From the IMG/VR virus record IMGVR_UViG_3300046507_000434, positions 1-31,926 of that record: a stretch of DNA of 31,926 bases, one strand, 5' to 3'. The stretch is from a virus. The notes under the pieces are model-generated. The model saw only the letters and a list, made by a program, of their open reading frames with translations. It did no database searches and had not been told where the DNA came from. Shown piece after piece: positions 21,993 through 29,890 of this stretch. A program made the translations under genes and the position numbers. Positions within the stretch are counted from its first letter, which is position 1, and each line of letters begins with the position of its first letter.

Positions 21993-23507
21993 TTATCGGC
22001 CCTCGCCTTTGCTTGCGTCGAGGCGCAGCGTCCCGAAGTCGAAAGGGCCGTCGGCCTGAATGTCCACGCGCACGCGCACTTGCTTAGCGCCGAAACGCGC
22101 GTCAATCTCGCCGTTATCTTTCGGGTTTTTGTACGCCTGCGTTTGAGTCTCCGGCGCTTGCGGATTCTTTCGCATGAAAAACGACAGAGACAGATTCGCG
22201 GCCTCGCCGGCGTTTGAATCGAGGAGAATCGTCGAGACGTTCATTACGTTATCGCCCGCTCCAATCGCGATAGGGCCGCTCTCTGCGTACACCTGCCCGA
22301 CGCGCGACAGGCCGCTATTCGTCCATCCCTGCTCGTGCTGATAGAGTTGGCAATCCGCGCCCGCGCCGACAGGGTACGGCCACGCATCGCGATCGGCCCA
22401 TGCCGTGCGCGCGAGCGCGCCGACGTACCATGTGTTTTCGCGGTAATTCCACACGACGTATCGGTCGTTTTCGGCCGACGCCGCGCTCGGGTAGAAAAAC
22501 CAAACCTCGCCGAATTGCGAATTAACGCCCGCGCAGACTTTCGCGCCTTGCAAGCCGTTAAAGTCGTTGAATACGCGCTCCTGCACTTCGCAAGGGAGCG
22601 CTCTGACAGTCCCGTCGTACACGTAAAAATTGCTTTGGCCCATCCATACGACAGCGCTCCCGGTCGTGAGCGCAACCGGCGCTTTCGCATGCTTCCCGAT
22701 GAGGCCGCACTTATCGCCAACGCGGTTTAGGCCGTACACGAACGGTTGCCCGATATACGTCATCGTATGCACGTCGATATCGGTAAATAGGAGGTATTGC
22801 CCCGAAATGAAGCGTTGCCCCGCGATGAGCACACCGACGCTATTAACCTTGATAGAGCCGGCCGTATTCGTTGCGGCCGGCGTCCATACGGTGTAATCCC
22901 CCTGCGCGCACCATTGCACATTGCGAGGGTCGCCGCCCGCGCCGAGCAAAACCACCATGCGCTCGTCAGTGACGAAAAGCCCACGATTCATAGTCGGCGC
23001 GTTCGCCATAGGGAGCGCTTTAGGGTCGCTCGTGCCGCGCCAAACGTAGGGCGTGCCGTCCGCTGTCGAGCACGCTACAAGGTATTGTCCGAACGCGTCA
23101 AAACTCCAAGTACACGCGTCGAAAATGAGCCCCGAGCTCGCGCGCGGCGTACCGTATGCGGCGTTACCGTAGAGGTCCGCGCCCCATCCAAGCCCGTATA
23201 GCGAATCGACGTTACCGGCGATTAGCCCCGTAGGCGTAATGTCGTAAATCGCGCCCCCGTCGTGCGCGTATAGCTTGTCGGCCGTGCCCGCCGCGAGGAA
23301 CCGCGCCGCGTTGTTATCGCGCCAAGTAAAGAGCCCTCTAACCGGCGCGTCGAGCGCGGCCGTCGTGAACCGCTGCCAGCCGCCTACGGGCCGCATGCGA
23401 CCATTCCACCACCGCACGAGGCTAGAGTCGCGCCAACGCCCGGCCGCTTGATACTGCGTGCCGTTCGCGTAGACGCCGGGAGGGAGCGCAATAGGGATAT
23501 TCGCCAT
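21993..23507 (-). CDS. Podoviral tail/stabilisation-type protein
   Basis: 504 residues from the ATG at 23507, which overlaps the holin stop as TAATG. An in-frame extension to 23726 lies over the holin gene and is rejected. The sequence is beta-rich, with repeated Trp/Tyr-containing blades (WRDSSLVRWWNGRMRPVGGWQRF, GLGWGADLYGNAAYG, NVQWCAQGDYTVW, EVWFFYPS, YVVWNYRENTWY), suggesting a beta-propeller-like fold. This resembles in style the tail stabilisation or hub proteins of P22-like phages, with which I cannot claim sequence homology. It probably joins the connector to fibres or closes the tail. Confidence 0.6.
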   Translation of the reverse strand: MANIPIALPPGVYANGTQYQAAGRWRDSSLVRWWNGRMRPVGGWQRFTTAALDAPVRGLFTWRDNNAARFLAAGTADKLYAHDGGAIYDITPTGLIAGNVDSLYGLGWGADLYGNAAYGTPRASSGLIFDACTWSFDAFGQYLVACSTADGTPYVWRGTSDPKALPMANAPTMNRGLFVTDERMVVLLGAGGDPRNVQWCAQGDYTVWTPAATNTAGSIKVNSVGVLIAGQRFISGQYLLFTDIDVHTMTYIGQPFVYGLNRVGDKCGLIGKHAKAPVALTTGSAVVWMGQSNFYVYDGTVRALPCEVQERVFNDFNGLQGAKVCAGVNSQFGEVWFFYPSAASAENDRYVVWNYRENTWYVGALARTAWADRDAWPYPVGAGADCQLYQHEQGWTNSGLSRVGQVYAESGPIAIGAGDNVMNVSTILLDSNAGEAANLSLSFFMRKNPQAPETQTQAYKNPKDNGEIDARFGAKQVRVRVDIQADGPFDFGTLRLDASKGEGR

Positions 23508-24079
23508 TAGCTTTGCGGCCCCTGCGCAATATTCGCGATAACCTGTTTCGATTGCGTTTCGCCGGAGCTGCCGCCGAGGAAATAGGCGATTGCCTGTTTC
23601 GACTCGCTGAAAACGTAGCCGAGCACGACGCCGACGAGCTGCGCCGTCTCCGCGTCGCGCGCGGTCGGAGCCCATCCCATAATCAGCACGACGGCGAGCG
23701 CCATCGAGGCCGACACGAGGAGCCAAGCGAGCCCGGCCGGGGTCAAGTCGCGCACAGCGGTCTGACGACGGCGCGCGCTGTCGCGGTCTGCGGCGTCGGT
23801 CTGCGCGAGCTGCACGGCCGTCGCTCGCTCGTTCGCCTGCGCGTCGAGCGTTAGCTTAAGCATCGTCTCTTGGTGCGTGAGCTCGAATTGGCGTGCCTTT
23901 TGCAATGCGTCGGCGTCCTGCGTGAGCTTCGCGAGAATGTCGGCCGGCGCGGAGCTAGGCGAGCCAATCGCCGACGCGAGCGCCGCGCCGATAGCTGCGC
24001 CTCCCGGAATCGGCAATACAGCCCCGAGCAAGGGGAGGCCGATTTTCGCGATTTCCTCGCCGATCGCTTTCAAGTCCAT
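23507..24079 (-). CDS. Three-TM holin-like protein
   Basis: 190 residues. Hydrophobic segments at about 12-38, 114-136 and 147-168 with a charged helix between the first and second match the 3TM holin family (GTA_holin_3TM) as I know it. It lies two bases after the endolysin stop. Holins set lysis time by forming inner-membrane lesions that release the endolysin. A dual start cannot be judged. Confidence 0.75.
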   Translation of the reverse strand: MDLKAIGEEIAKIGLPLLGAVLPIPGGAAIGAALASAIGSPSSAPADILAKLTQDADALQKARQFELTHQETMLKLTLDAQANERATAVQLAQTDAADRDSARRRQTAVRDLTPAGLAWLLVSASMALAVVLIMGWAPTARDAETAQLVGVVLGYVFSESKQAIAYFLGGSSGETQSKQVIANIAQGPQS

Positions 24080-24081
24080 AG

Positions 24082-24597
24082 TTACCCCGCGAAGTTAATC
24101 AGGTTATTGGCGACGCGCACGCTCCATCCTTTGCCGTATGTCGCGAATGCGTTCGCCTGCGCGTTCGACAGGAGCCGGTATGCGTCGAGCCGCATAGCGA
24201 CGCGCCACGGCTCTAGCGCCTTGATTCCGGCGAGCGATACCGGCCCGATTACGCCGTCAACGGGATTAACCCGCGCCGCGCGCTGTAGCCATTTCGCCGC
24301 CTGCGGCGTGCCGCAATTTACGGCCGCGTCGAATGCCTGAAATGCGAGCTCGGCGTCGAGCTCGTCGAGCCGAAGCCGGTCCCAAAAATCCGTTTTGTAA
24401 ATCGCCTTTGCGCCATCGAGCGACAAATTCACGATGTCCACATTCGGATACGACATTGCACTCACGCCGTATTTCGTGCCCTTGCATTGGCCCGAGCCGA
24501 TAACGCCCGTAGTCCAATTTCCCCGGTCGCGGGGGTCGCTCGTGTATCCGCCCTCGACGCCGACGACGGCCGCGAAAGCATCATCAAATGCGCTCAT
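24082..24597 (-). CDS. Endolysin, GH108 family with C-terminal peptidoglycan-binding domain
   Basis: 171 residues. The N-terminal block VEGGYTSDPRDRGNWTTG carries the presumed catalytic glutamate (Glu15) of GH108 muramidases, followed by the CKGTKYGVSAMSYP block. A C-terminal peptidoglycan-binding domain is recognisable (QAAKWLQRAARV..DGVIGP). No signal sequence is seen, so release depends on the holin. It overlaps the XhlA-like gene by ATGA. All key residues appear intact. Confidence 0.9.
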   Translation of the reverse strand: MSAFDDAFAAVVGVEGGYTSDPRDRGNWTTGVIGSGQCKGTKYGVSAMSYPNVDIVNLSLDGAKAIYKTDFWDRLRLDELDAELAFQAFDAAVNCGTPQAAKWLQRAARVNPVDGVIGPVSLAGIKALEPWRVAMRLDAYRLLSNAQANAFATYGKGWSVRVANNLINFAG

Positions 24598-24959
24598 TTC
24601 AGCTTCGCTCCGGTCGTATCCTCTAGGTGCTGTACCCGTCGCTCAATCGCTGGAATGTCGTGCAACGCCTCCCACAAAACCGCGCCTGATACCGGCAATA
24701 CGATTGCAGTTAGCACGGCCATAACGCCCCGCGCCCACCATGTAGAAGCCGTTACGCGGCTCGCCAGCTCCGTATGCTTCGCGTCGAATGCGTCGGCTTT
24801 CGAAAACAAAACGCCGAGCTTTTCGTCGCGATCGGTTTCGCGCTCCTGCATACGTGCAATGTTTTCCGAAAGCGTCAGAAGTCGCTCGACGTTCTTCGCG
24901 ATTTCTTCCAATTTCGTCTCTTGCCTTGCCAATTGCACACTTGTCGTTTCATCGCCCAT
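24594..24959 (-). CDS. XhlA-like coiled-coil membrane protein of the lysis cassette
   Basis: 121 residues: a charged coiled coil (about 5-70), a single transmembrane helix (about 73-96, WWARGVMAVLTAIVLPVSGAVLW) and a short charged tail. This resembles haemolysin XhlA-type proteins found beside phage holins and lysins. It could instead be an inner-membrane spanin; no matching outer-membrane lipoprotein ORF was found inside or next to it. The ATG at 24959 has GAGGG upstream but rather far. Confidence 0.65.
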   Translation of the reverse strand: MGDETTSVQLARQETKLEEIAKNVERLLTLSENIARMQERETDRDEKLGVLFSKADAFDAKHTELASRVTASTWWARGVMAVLTAIVLPVSGAVLWEALHDIPAIERRVQHLEDTTGAKLK

Positions 24960-25008
24960 AGCGCGGCCGCCCTCAAAGTAGCCGACAGCGTAGCCGCTTA
25001 GGAATGCG

Positions 25009-25040
25009 AAACGACGCGCCGTAACCGCTGCGCGTCGTTT
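25009..25040. other. Perfect 11-bp hairpin between tail and lysis genes
   Basis: AAACGACGCGC and its complement around a 10-base loop, in the 121-base gap after the collar protein gene. There is no proper T-tract on the minus strand. It is probably a weak terminator or mRNA-stability element that separates fibre from lysis expression. Confidence 0.5.
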
Positions 25041-25080
25041 GCCCCTCTAATCACGGCTCCGGCCGCTTCTAGCTGTCGTG

Positions 25081-25770
25081 TTATGACATACGCTGAATGA
25101 ACGCGAGGGCATAGAACGGCGGCCGGTTTTCGTGGGCTCCGCCGCCGCCGTTCGCTTGAACGCTAATGCCCGTAACCGCCCCATAGATGCCGATACCGGT
25201 TGCGGCCGCGTTTAGCCAAATTCCCGTACCCGAAATTGCGGTTTGACCGACTGTGTTAAACGCCGAAGCGCCGCCCGCATAGTTCCCCGGTCCCGGCGAG
25301 TTGACTAGGAATGTCGTACCCCCCGGCGCGCTGTGGTTGTGCCCCGGATCATTAACGCCGTGTACGTGACCGGGGTCCGCGACAGCGTGCGCGTGCGAGG
25401 GGTCGTTAATGCCATGCGCGTGCGAGGGAATTTGAGCCAGAGTTAGCGAGACAGCGCTAACGCCGCCCGTAGTGCCCACTCCATACGAAGCGCCCGCGCC
25501 GACGATAAACCGATCGCGCAAATCCGGCGTGCCGTTTGTGCCGTCGCATAGCTGAAAATTCGACGGGATAGGCTTCGCCGTCGTATTCCACATAACGATC
25601 ATGCCAACGGGTGCTGACGTATCCGTATATGCTTTCGCCGTCGTCTGATTCGAATACATTTGCGTGTCGATCGTGTCGAGGTTCGTATTCAGCAAACCGC
25701 CCCACGTATTCGAGTCGCCCCCGACTTGCGGCTTAGTCAGGTTGTAATGCGCGGTAAATGTATCTGCCAT
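25081..25770 (-). CDS. Phage tail collar-domain fibre protein with HxH repeats
   Basis: 229 residues from the ATG at 25770 (AAGGTG upstream, two bases after the previous stop). The N-terminus ([28 protein letters not shown]) is a virion-attachment type seen on many fibres. [31 protein letters not shown] is a collar domain as in microcystin-dependent proteins. Residues 117-146 carry four HxH pairs spaced nine residues apart; in the T4 long fibre tip such motifs bind iron in a trimer. The end [15 protein letters not shown] is the usual collar C-terminus. It is probably a second receptor-binding tip. Confidence 0.85.
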   Translation of the reverse strand: MADTFTAHYNLTKPQVGGDSNTWGGLLNTNLDTIDTQMYSNQTTAKAYTDTSAPVGMIVMWNTTAKPIPSNFQLCDGTNGTPDLRDRFIVGAGASYGVGTTGGVSAVSLTLAQIPSHAHGINDPSHAHAVADPGHVHGVNDPGHNHSAPGGTTFLVNSPGPGNYAGGASAFNTVGQTAISGTGIWLNAAATGIGIYGAVTGISVQANGGGGAHENRPPFYALAFIQRMS

Positions 25771-25772
25771 CG

Positions 25773-26222
25773 TTACACCTTGGTTTCGTATGCTGCGAGC
25801 ACGCGGTCGAGCGCGCAAAAGAGGGCGTTAGGATCGAACCGCCACGATTCGATAAACCCGAGCGCCGCGCCCACTGCCTCAGAGCAAAAATATTTATCTT
25901 TGGACTGCGAAATAAAACCTACGACGAAATGCGCGTCGCCCCACGAATCGTAACCTTTCCCGGCGTTCGCTTCGAACCATGCACGCGCGGCGTGCTCGTC
26001 GAGCGGCGAGAGGTCGAGAAAATCCCACTCCTCGGCGTTAAAGTCGATCGCGCCGGGCGCGGCGAACCGCACGCCACCATCTAGGAACGTTGACGAGGCT
26101 GCGTAGCCGTCTGAAAAAATCAGCTCGACGTGTGCGTACCGCCCGTTTTCCCACTCGCGAACGCCGATATCAAACAGCGCGGCGAGCCCCTTTTTTGTCC
26201 CTTTGAAAAACGCAGCTCGCAT
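25773..26222 (-). CDS. Permuted NlpC/P60-like (YiiX-type) papain-fold protein
   Basis: 149 residues. AHVELIF (His31) comes first and [12 protein letters not shown] (Cys113) near the C-terminus, the order expected for circularly permuted NlpC/P60 or YiiX-like enzymes, where His precedes Cys. GKGYDSWGD (about 89-97) is a typical substrate-side loop. Such enzymes cut peptides, amides or lipids; the substrate cannot be told. It is encoded inside the fibre cassette between a chaperone-like gene and the collar gene, so it could be a virion-borne peptidase or lipase for entry. Activity is inferred only from the His/Cys pair. Confidence 0.65.
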   Translation of the reverse strand: MRAAFFKGTKKGLAALFDIGVREWENGRYAHVELIFSDGYAASSTFLDGGVRFAAPGAIDFNAEEWDFLDLSPLDEHAARAWFEANAGKGYDSWGDAHFVVGFISQSKDKYFCSEAVGAALGFIESWRFDPNALFCALDRVLAAYETKV

Positions 26223-26740
26223 TACGTAATCCCCGCAATGATGGTGTTTACCTGCGCGACGATATCGTCGTGTACGGCCTGCGCGCTCGCTGCGTCGGCC
26301 GCGCCTTGAATCTCATACTTGCGCATGCGCTGCGCGCCGATCGAAGCGAGCGCGCCGTTAAGCATGTCCGCTTGCCCGAGGATAATGTCGGCCGCTTGCT
26401 GGTTCGTTACGCCGGCCGCCGTAGCAAACCCCGTAACGTAAATGCCCGGATCGCCGACGTATCCGGCGCTCTTGAACGCGCTTGCCGCCTCCTCCCGCGC
26501 CTCATATTCCGCCTGGAATCTTTGCCACGTCGAATACTGCGACGCGACCATGTTGTCGATGCTGTCGGATAGCCGCGCCTTGAGCTCGTCGAGCGTTTCG
26601 GCGGCCGGCCCCGTCGCGACATTCCCCGCCGCGACCCATTCGAGATAGGCCGCGTAATCGGAGTTGAGCGGATCGGGCGGGATTAGCGCTTGATCTCTGT
26701 CGCGCACGACGAGCCCGTTACCTTGGAGTGTGTATGTCAT
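26222..26740 (-). CDS. Tail-fibre assembly-like protein
   Basis: 172 residues. The IPPDPLNSDYAAYLEWVAAGN segment (about 20-40) is typical of tail fibre assembly chaperones and fibre-associated proteins, and the rest is helical. It follows the fibre gene after three bases. It probably helps the 689-residue fibre fold or trimerise. A DUF4376-type protein is another possible name. Confidence 0.65.
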   Translation of the reverse strand: MTYTLQGNGLVVRDRDQALIPPDPLNSDYAAYLEWVAAGNVATGPAAETLDELKARLSDSIDNMVASQYSTWQRFQAEYEAREEAASAFKSAGYVGDPGIYVTGFATAAGVTNQQAADIILGQADMLNGALASIGAQRMRKYEIQGAADAASAQAVHDDIVAQVNTIIAGIT

Positions 26741-26743
26741 CTT

Positions 26744-28813
26744 TTAGTACTCCGCCGAGAGGCTCATATTTGTGAGCTGCGCGACGACTTGACCTGCGGC
26801 CGTCGCCGATGCATATGCACTGAAGTAATTCGGTCCTACCGCTTCGAACGTCATCCCGGAGGCATTGGTTATCGACGATGCCGAATACGCCACAGTAGGC
26901 GAGGCGCGCATCATAGGAAACCCGAATGTGTTCCCCGTTGCGACGCCCGCATTCTGACTGTAGAGCCAAAATTTATACGTGCCGTAATTTTGGTAATAGC
27001 GCTCACACTGCGCGATTGCGTCTTTCTGCTGCCGAAATTCGAACGGCGTTGCAATGGTCCCGGCCTCTACCTGTAGGAGCGTGGCCGCGATTGTTGCATT
27101 CGCCGTGAGCCCCCAATTTGCGGTTCCGGTCGCCGTGATAAATGTACCGCTCTGCCACGCGTTAAGCGTCGTCGTGATATAGGAACCGGCGCTGAGGCCG
27201 CCAATCCAAATCTGTAGCCCGATACCATTCGTGTTCGGAATGGCGGCCGCTGCCGGAATCGCGGGCACGAGCACGGTGTATTTTTGTGCGGTATTCGCCA
27301 CAGTGACGTTAATCGTCGTCACGTATGAATAGTTAGCACAAACGACAGCAACGCTATATGTTCCTGTTACCGATGCTTGGAACAGGAAACTAACCGCGAC
27401 GGGTTGGCCCACGAGGTCGTAACTATTGACGCCCTCGATTAGCTGGTTGATTCCGCTCCAATAGTTTGTTCCGGCGTTGTTCGTCATTACCGCCGTGGCC
27501 TGCTGCTGCACGCAGAAATATGTCACGCCACCATAGGTAAGCGTGCTTGCGGATTGGGTTACAGTGCCGCCCGCGATGTTGACGCACCTGTATCTGTCGG
27601 GGCCGCCGTACCCACTTACCGCAGTCCCGGCCGTGGTCGCGATCGCGATTGAATTCCGCTGTTGTACCGTGCATGCGCCGTTGATAATCCGGTTGCGGCC
27701 GGATAGCGCGGCCGCGCTCATATTGCCGCTATCCCACGGCGTGTTACCGGCGAACGTCGGGCGCTGCGTGAACGCAGCAACGCCGGTCGATCGCGTGATA
27801 ACGAGCGGATTGTCGATCGACGCGCCCGCGTCGCTATACCGCGTAATCTGAAAATTCGAGCCCGCGTTACTGCCGCTTTCCGTCGCGTTGTTGCGAATCA
27901 CGCCCCAACGATTCGAGCCGGCCGACTGTAAATACACATCGGCCGTACTGCCCGCGACAGAGTTCGCCACGAAAGCGCCGTCGCCGCTCGCCGGGCTTAC
28001 CGTGACCGATCCCGTAAAGGTGTCGCCTGCTTTCGCCGGCACGCCTAGCGCAGTGCGCGCCGCTGCGGCCGTTGTCGAGCCCGTACCGCCGCTCGTAACG
28101 GCGAGGGGTAGCGCGATACTCGCCGCGCTGTTCGCGGCCGCTGTAGCGCTCGCTGCGGCCTGCTGCGCGTAATAGAGCGCGGAAAACCACGCCGTACCAT
28201 TCACGACGCCGCTCGCCTGCGAGGCCCACGCCTGCGCGAGCGTCGCCGAGCTCGCCGCGTTGCCGGCGCTCGTCGAGGCGTTGCCGGCGCTCGTCGAGGC
28301 GTTGCCGGCGCTCGTCGATGCCGCCGTCGCGCTGCCTGCGGCCGCTGTCGCGCTCGCGCTCGCCTGCTGCGAATAGTAGAGCGCCGAATACCATGCAGTA
28401 CCGTTGACGACGCCGCTAGGCTGAGCGGCCCACGCCTGCGCGAGCGTCGCCGAGCTCGACGAATTCGTCGCGCTCGTCGAGGCGTTGCCGGCGCTCGTCG
28501 CCGCATTCGTGGCGCTCGTCGCCGCTGCATTCTGCGAGGCGAGGGCGGCCGCCGCGCTCGCCGCTGCTGCGGCCGCGCTCCCGCTCGTCATCGCGGTAAG
28601 CGTCGCCGCCGTCACGCTGATAGCGGAGAACGCGCCCGAGGTCGGATCAACGCGCCAGCCGATGAGGCTCGTATCCGCGTCGTATGTACCGGGCGGGTAT
28701 TGGTCTTGAAACCACGCGAGACTGTTAGCGTAGCTTTGCCCCGTCCACGGCGTAGGCGTAGGCGGTTGCGGGTTGTCGATCGTCCCGCCGCCCGTTACAG
28801 GTGTCCACGTCAT
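26744..28813 (-). CDS. Tail fibre (receptor-binding) protein
   Basis: 689 residues. Residues 1-70 start with TGGGTIDNPQPP and are probably the virion anchor. Residues 75-235 are an Ala/Ser/Thr/Asn shaft with heptad-like TSAGNAS units and a duplicated SGVVNGTAW module. A GGTG-containing hinge follows (about 241-265). The C-terminal half has NRIINGACTVQQR, GGPDRYRC and LLQVEAGTIATPFEFRQQ..AQCERYYQ motifs that I know from many phage fibre tips. It forms a trimeric fibre that probably recognises the cell surface. It starts by TAATG overlap with the adaptor gene, so it sits directly after the head-tail genes. Confidence 0.87.
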   Translation of the reverse strand: MTWTPVTGGGTIDNPQPPTPTPWTGQSYANSLAWFQDQYPPGTYDADTSLIGWRVDPTSGAFSAISVTAATLTAMTSGSAAAAAASAAAALASQNAAATSATNAATSAGNASTSATNSSSSATLAQAWAAQPSGVVNGTAWYSALYYSQQASASATAAAGSATAASTSAGNASTSAGNASTSAGNAASSATLAQAWASQASGVVNGTAWFSALYYAQQAAASATAAANSAASIALPLAVTSGGTGSTTAAAARTALGVPAKAGDTFTGSVTVSPASGDGAFVANSVAGSTADVYLQSAGSNRWGVIRNNATESGSNAGSNFQITRYSDAGASIDNPLVITRSTGVAAFTQRPTFAGNTPWDSGNMSAAALSGRNRIINGACTVQQRNSIAIATTAGTAVSGYGGPDRYRCVNIAGGTVTQSASTLTYGGVTYFCVQQQATAVMTNNAGTNYWSGINQLIEGVNSYDLVGQPVAVSFLFQASVTGTYSVAVVCANYSYVTTINVTVANTAQKYTVLVPAIPAAAAIPNTNGIGLQIWIGGLSAGSYITTTLNAWQSGTFITATGTANWGLTANATIAATLLQVEAGTIATPFEFRQQKDAIAQCERYYQNYGTYKFWLYSQNAGVATGNTFGFPMMRASPTVAYSASSITNASGMTFEAVGPNYFSAYASATAAGQVVAQLTNMSLSAEY
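28257..28319 (-). repeat. Three tandem 21-bp units in the fibre shaft
   Basis: Three near-identical 21-base units encode seven-residue TSAGNAS repeats. A larger duplication covers 28361-28459 and 28154-28252 (SSATLAQAWA..SGVVNGTAW..SALYY modules, 69 residues apart). Slippage here could change fibre length. Confidence 0.85.
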
Positions 28814-29457
28814 TAGCCAAAACTCCGCGCGCGCATTTTCAGGGGAGACGCGCCATACGCCGCGCGTTGCGTCGAGACTTTCAGGGCTTCGGCTCCGGTG
28901 CTATAGAACGTGCCCCACGTCGCGAGGCGCTCGTCGTTTTTCAGGTACGGCGCGGCCTGCAACAGCGCGCCATAGAGGTAGAGGTCGGGGTGATTTTTCG
29001 AAAGCCAGTTCGATTGATTCGCCGACGACAGAGCCGGCGCTTTGCCGTGGTAGACCATTTCCGCGACGTAGCTGTCGCCGGGAATCGGGAGCACTTCGAT
29101 TTCCTCGCCGACGATCGTGTAAAAGCGCGGTTGCTCGGCGGCCGGATACTTGAGCCGGAGCTCGTCCATTTCCGAGGGCGTTACATATTCGATCGTTGCC
29201 GTCCCGCGCGCGGCCTGCGACTGCACGAGCAGGCGCAAATTCGACATTTCGAGGTAGTCGTCGGGGAGCGGCGTAAATTGCGACGTGATCGGCGCTTGAG
29301 CCCGCACTAGCAAATGCTGCGTGCGGAAACGCTCGTCTTTAGACATAGACGTTTCGGCGAGCTGAATAAAAACGGGGATTTGCGCCGTAAGGTCGTCGCG
29401 GTTTAGCCAGTCCGCGATAGTCGAGCACAGCCCGTCAAATGTCGTAATGTCGGCCAT
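28813..29457 (-). CDS. Head-tail adaptor protein
   Basis: 214 residues. The start FDGLCSTIADWLNRDDL followed by IPVFIQLAETSMSKDERFR is the pattern of phage adaptor proteins that sit under the portal (SU10/gp6-like adaptor family). The middle is beta-rich (LPDDYLEMSNLRLL, FYTIVGEEIEVLPIP, EMVYHGKAPAL) and the end helical (HPDLYLYGALLQAAPYLKND). Position, two genes after the capsid protein, agrees. It stops in a TAATG overlap with the fibre gene. Confidence 0.8.
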   Translation of the reverse strand: MADITTFDGLCSTIADWLNRDDLTAQIPVFIQLAETSMSKDERFRTQHLLVRAQAPITSQFTPLPDDYLEMSNLRLLVQSQAARGTATIEYVTPSEMDELRLKYPAAEQPRFYTIVGEEIEVLPIPGDSYVAEMVYHGKAPALSSANQSNWLSKNHPDLYLYGALLQAAPYLKNDERLATWGTFYSTGAEALKVSTQRAAYGASPLKMRARSFG

Positions 29458-29778
29458 TTACACGCGCCCCGGCCGCACGCGGAAAAACTTGTTTTCGGGG
29501 TCGTTCAGCCATCGTTTCATTGCGGCCGGGTCGTCGGCGATTCCCTTTTTCTTGAGGTCCGCGAGCACGGCCAGCGGGATACGCGCGACGTGATGCACGC
29601 CATCGCCGTAGCGCGCGCGCTCGTCTACCGTCGCATAAACGGCCTTGTTCGCCTCAATAATGCCCTCGGCGTCCTGCACGGTCTCAATCGTCGCCGTGTC
29701 GTTCTCGTCGTCGTAATGCCACTTTTCGACGATTCCGAATTCCGGCATAACGTTAAAAAGTCGCGTCTCGATAGCCAT
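29458..29778 (-). CDS. Conserved small head-region protein, 106 aa
   Basis: A globular alpha/beta protein (IETRLFNVMPEFGIVEKWHYDDENDTATIET at the start, DPENKFFRVRPGRV at the end). Proteins ending in this way are familiar next to podovirus capsid genes, but no function is known to me. The ATG at 29778 has AGGA upstream, right after the terminator, and the stop TAA is followed directly by the adaptor ATG. Confidence 0.7.
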   Translation of the reverse strand: MAIETRLFNVMPEFGIVEKWHYDDENDTATIETVQDAEGIIEANKAVYATVDERARYGDGVHHVARIPLAVLADLKKKGIADDPAAMKRWLNDPENKFFRVRPGRV

Positions 29779-29787
29779 ACGGATTCC

Positions 29788-29828
29788 TAAAATTAAGGGG
29801 CACGAAACGATCGCTTCGTGCCCCTAAT
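29788..29828 (-). terminator. Rho-independent terminator after the capsid gene
   Basis: An 11-bp stem (AGGGGCACGAA at 29796-29806 with its complement at 29815-29825) around ACGATCGC, followed on the minus strand by TTAATTTT. It would cut transcription after the abundant capsid message and lower expression of the tail genes. Confidence 0.8.
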
Positions 29829-29846
29829 GGTTCGCTATCCGAATCA

Positions 29847-29875
29847 TTAGGAGCGCCGATTAATCGGCGTCCTAA
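29847..29875. other. Second hairpin behind the capsid gene
   Basis: TTAGGA(G)CGCCGAT and ATCGGCG(T)CCTAA form a long stem with one bulge and a TA loop, 16 bases after the capsid stop and before the terminator. No T-tract; it may protect the capsid mRNA 3' end. Confidence 0.6.
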
Positions 29876-29890
29876 GCTTCGGAGTGCCGA

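Noticed and set aside
23508-23726. N-terminal extension of the tail protein frame
   Set aside because: It overlays the holin gene in another frame, is Arg-rich and has no ribosome site; the ATG at 23507 with TAATG overlap is better.
25081-28813. Diversity-generating retroelement as in some podoviruses
   Set aside because: No reverse transcriptase frame and no template/variable repeat pair were seen near the fibre or collar genes.
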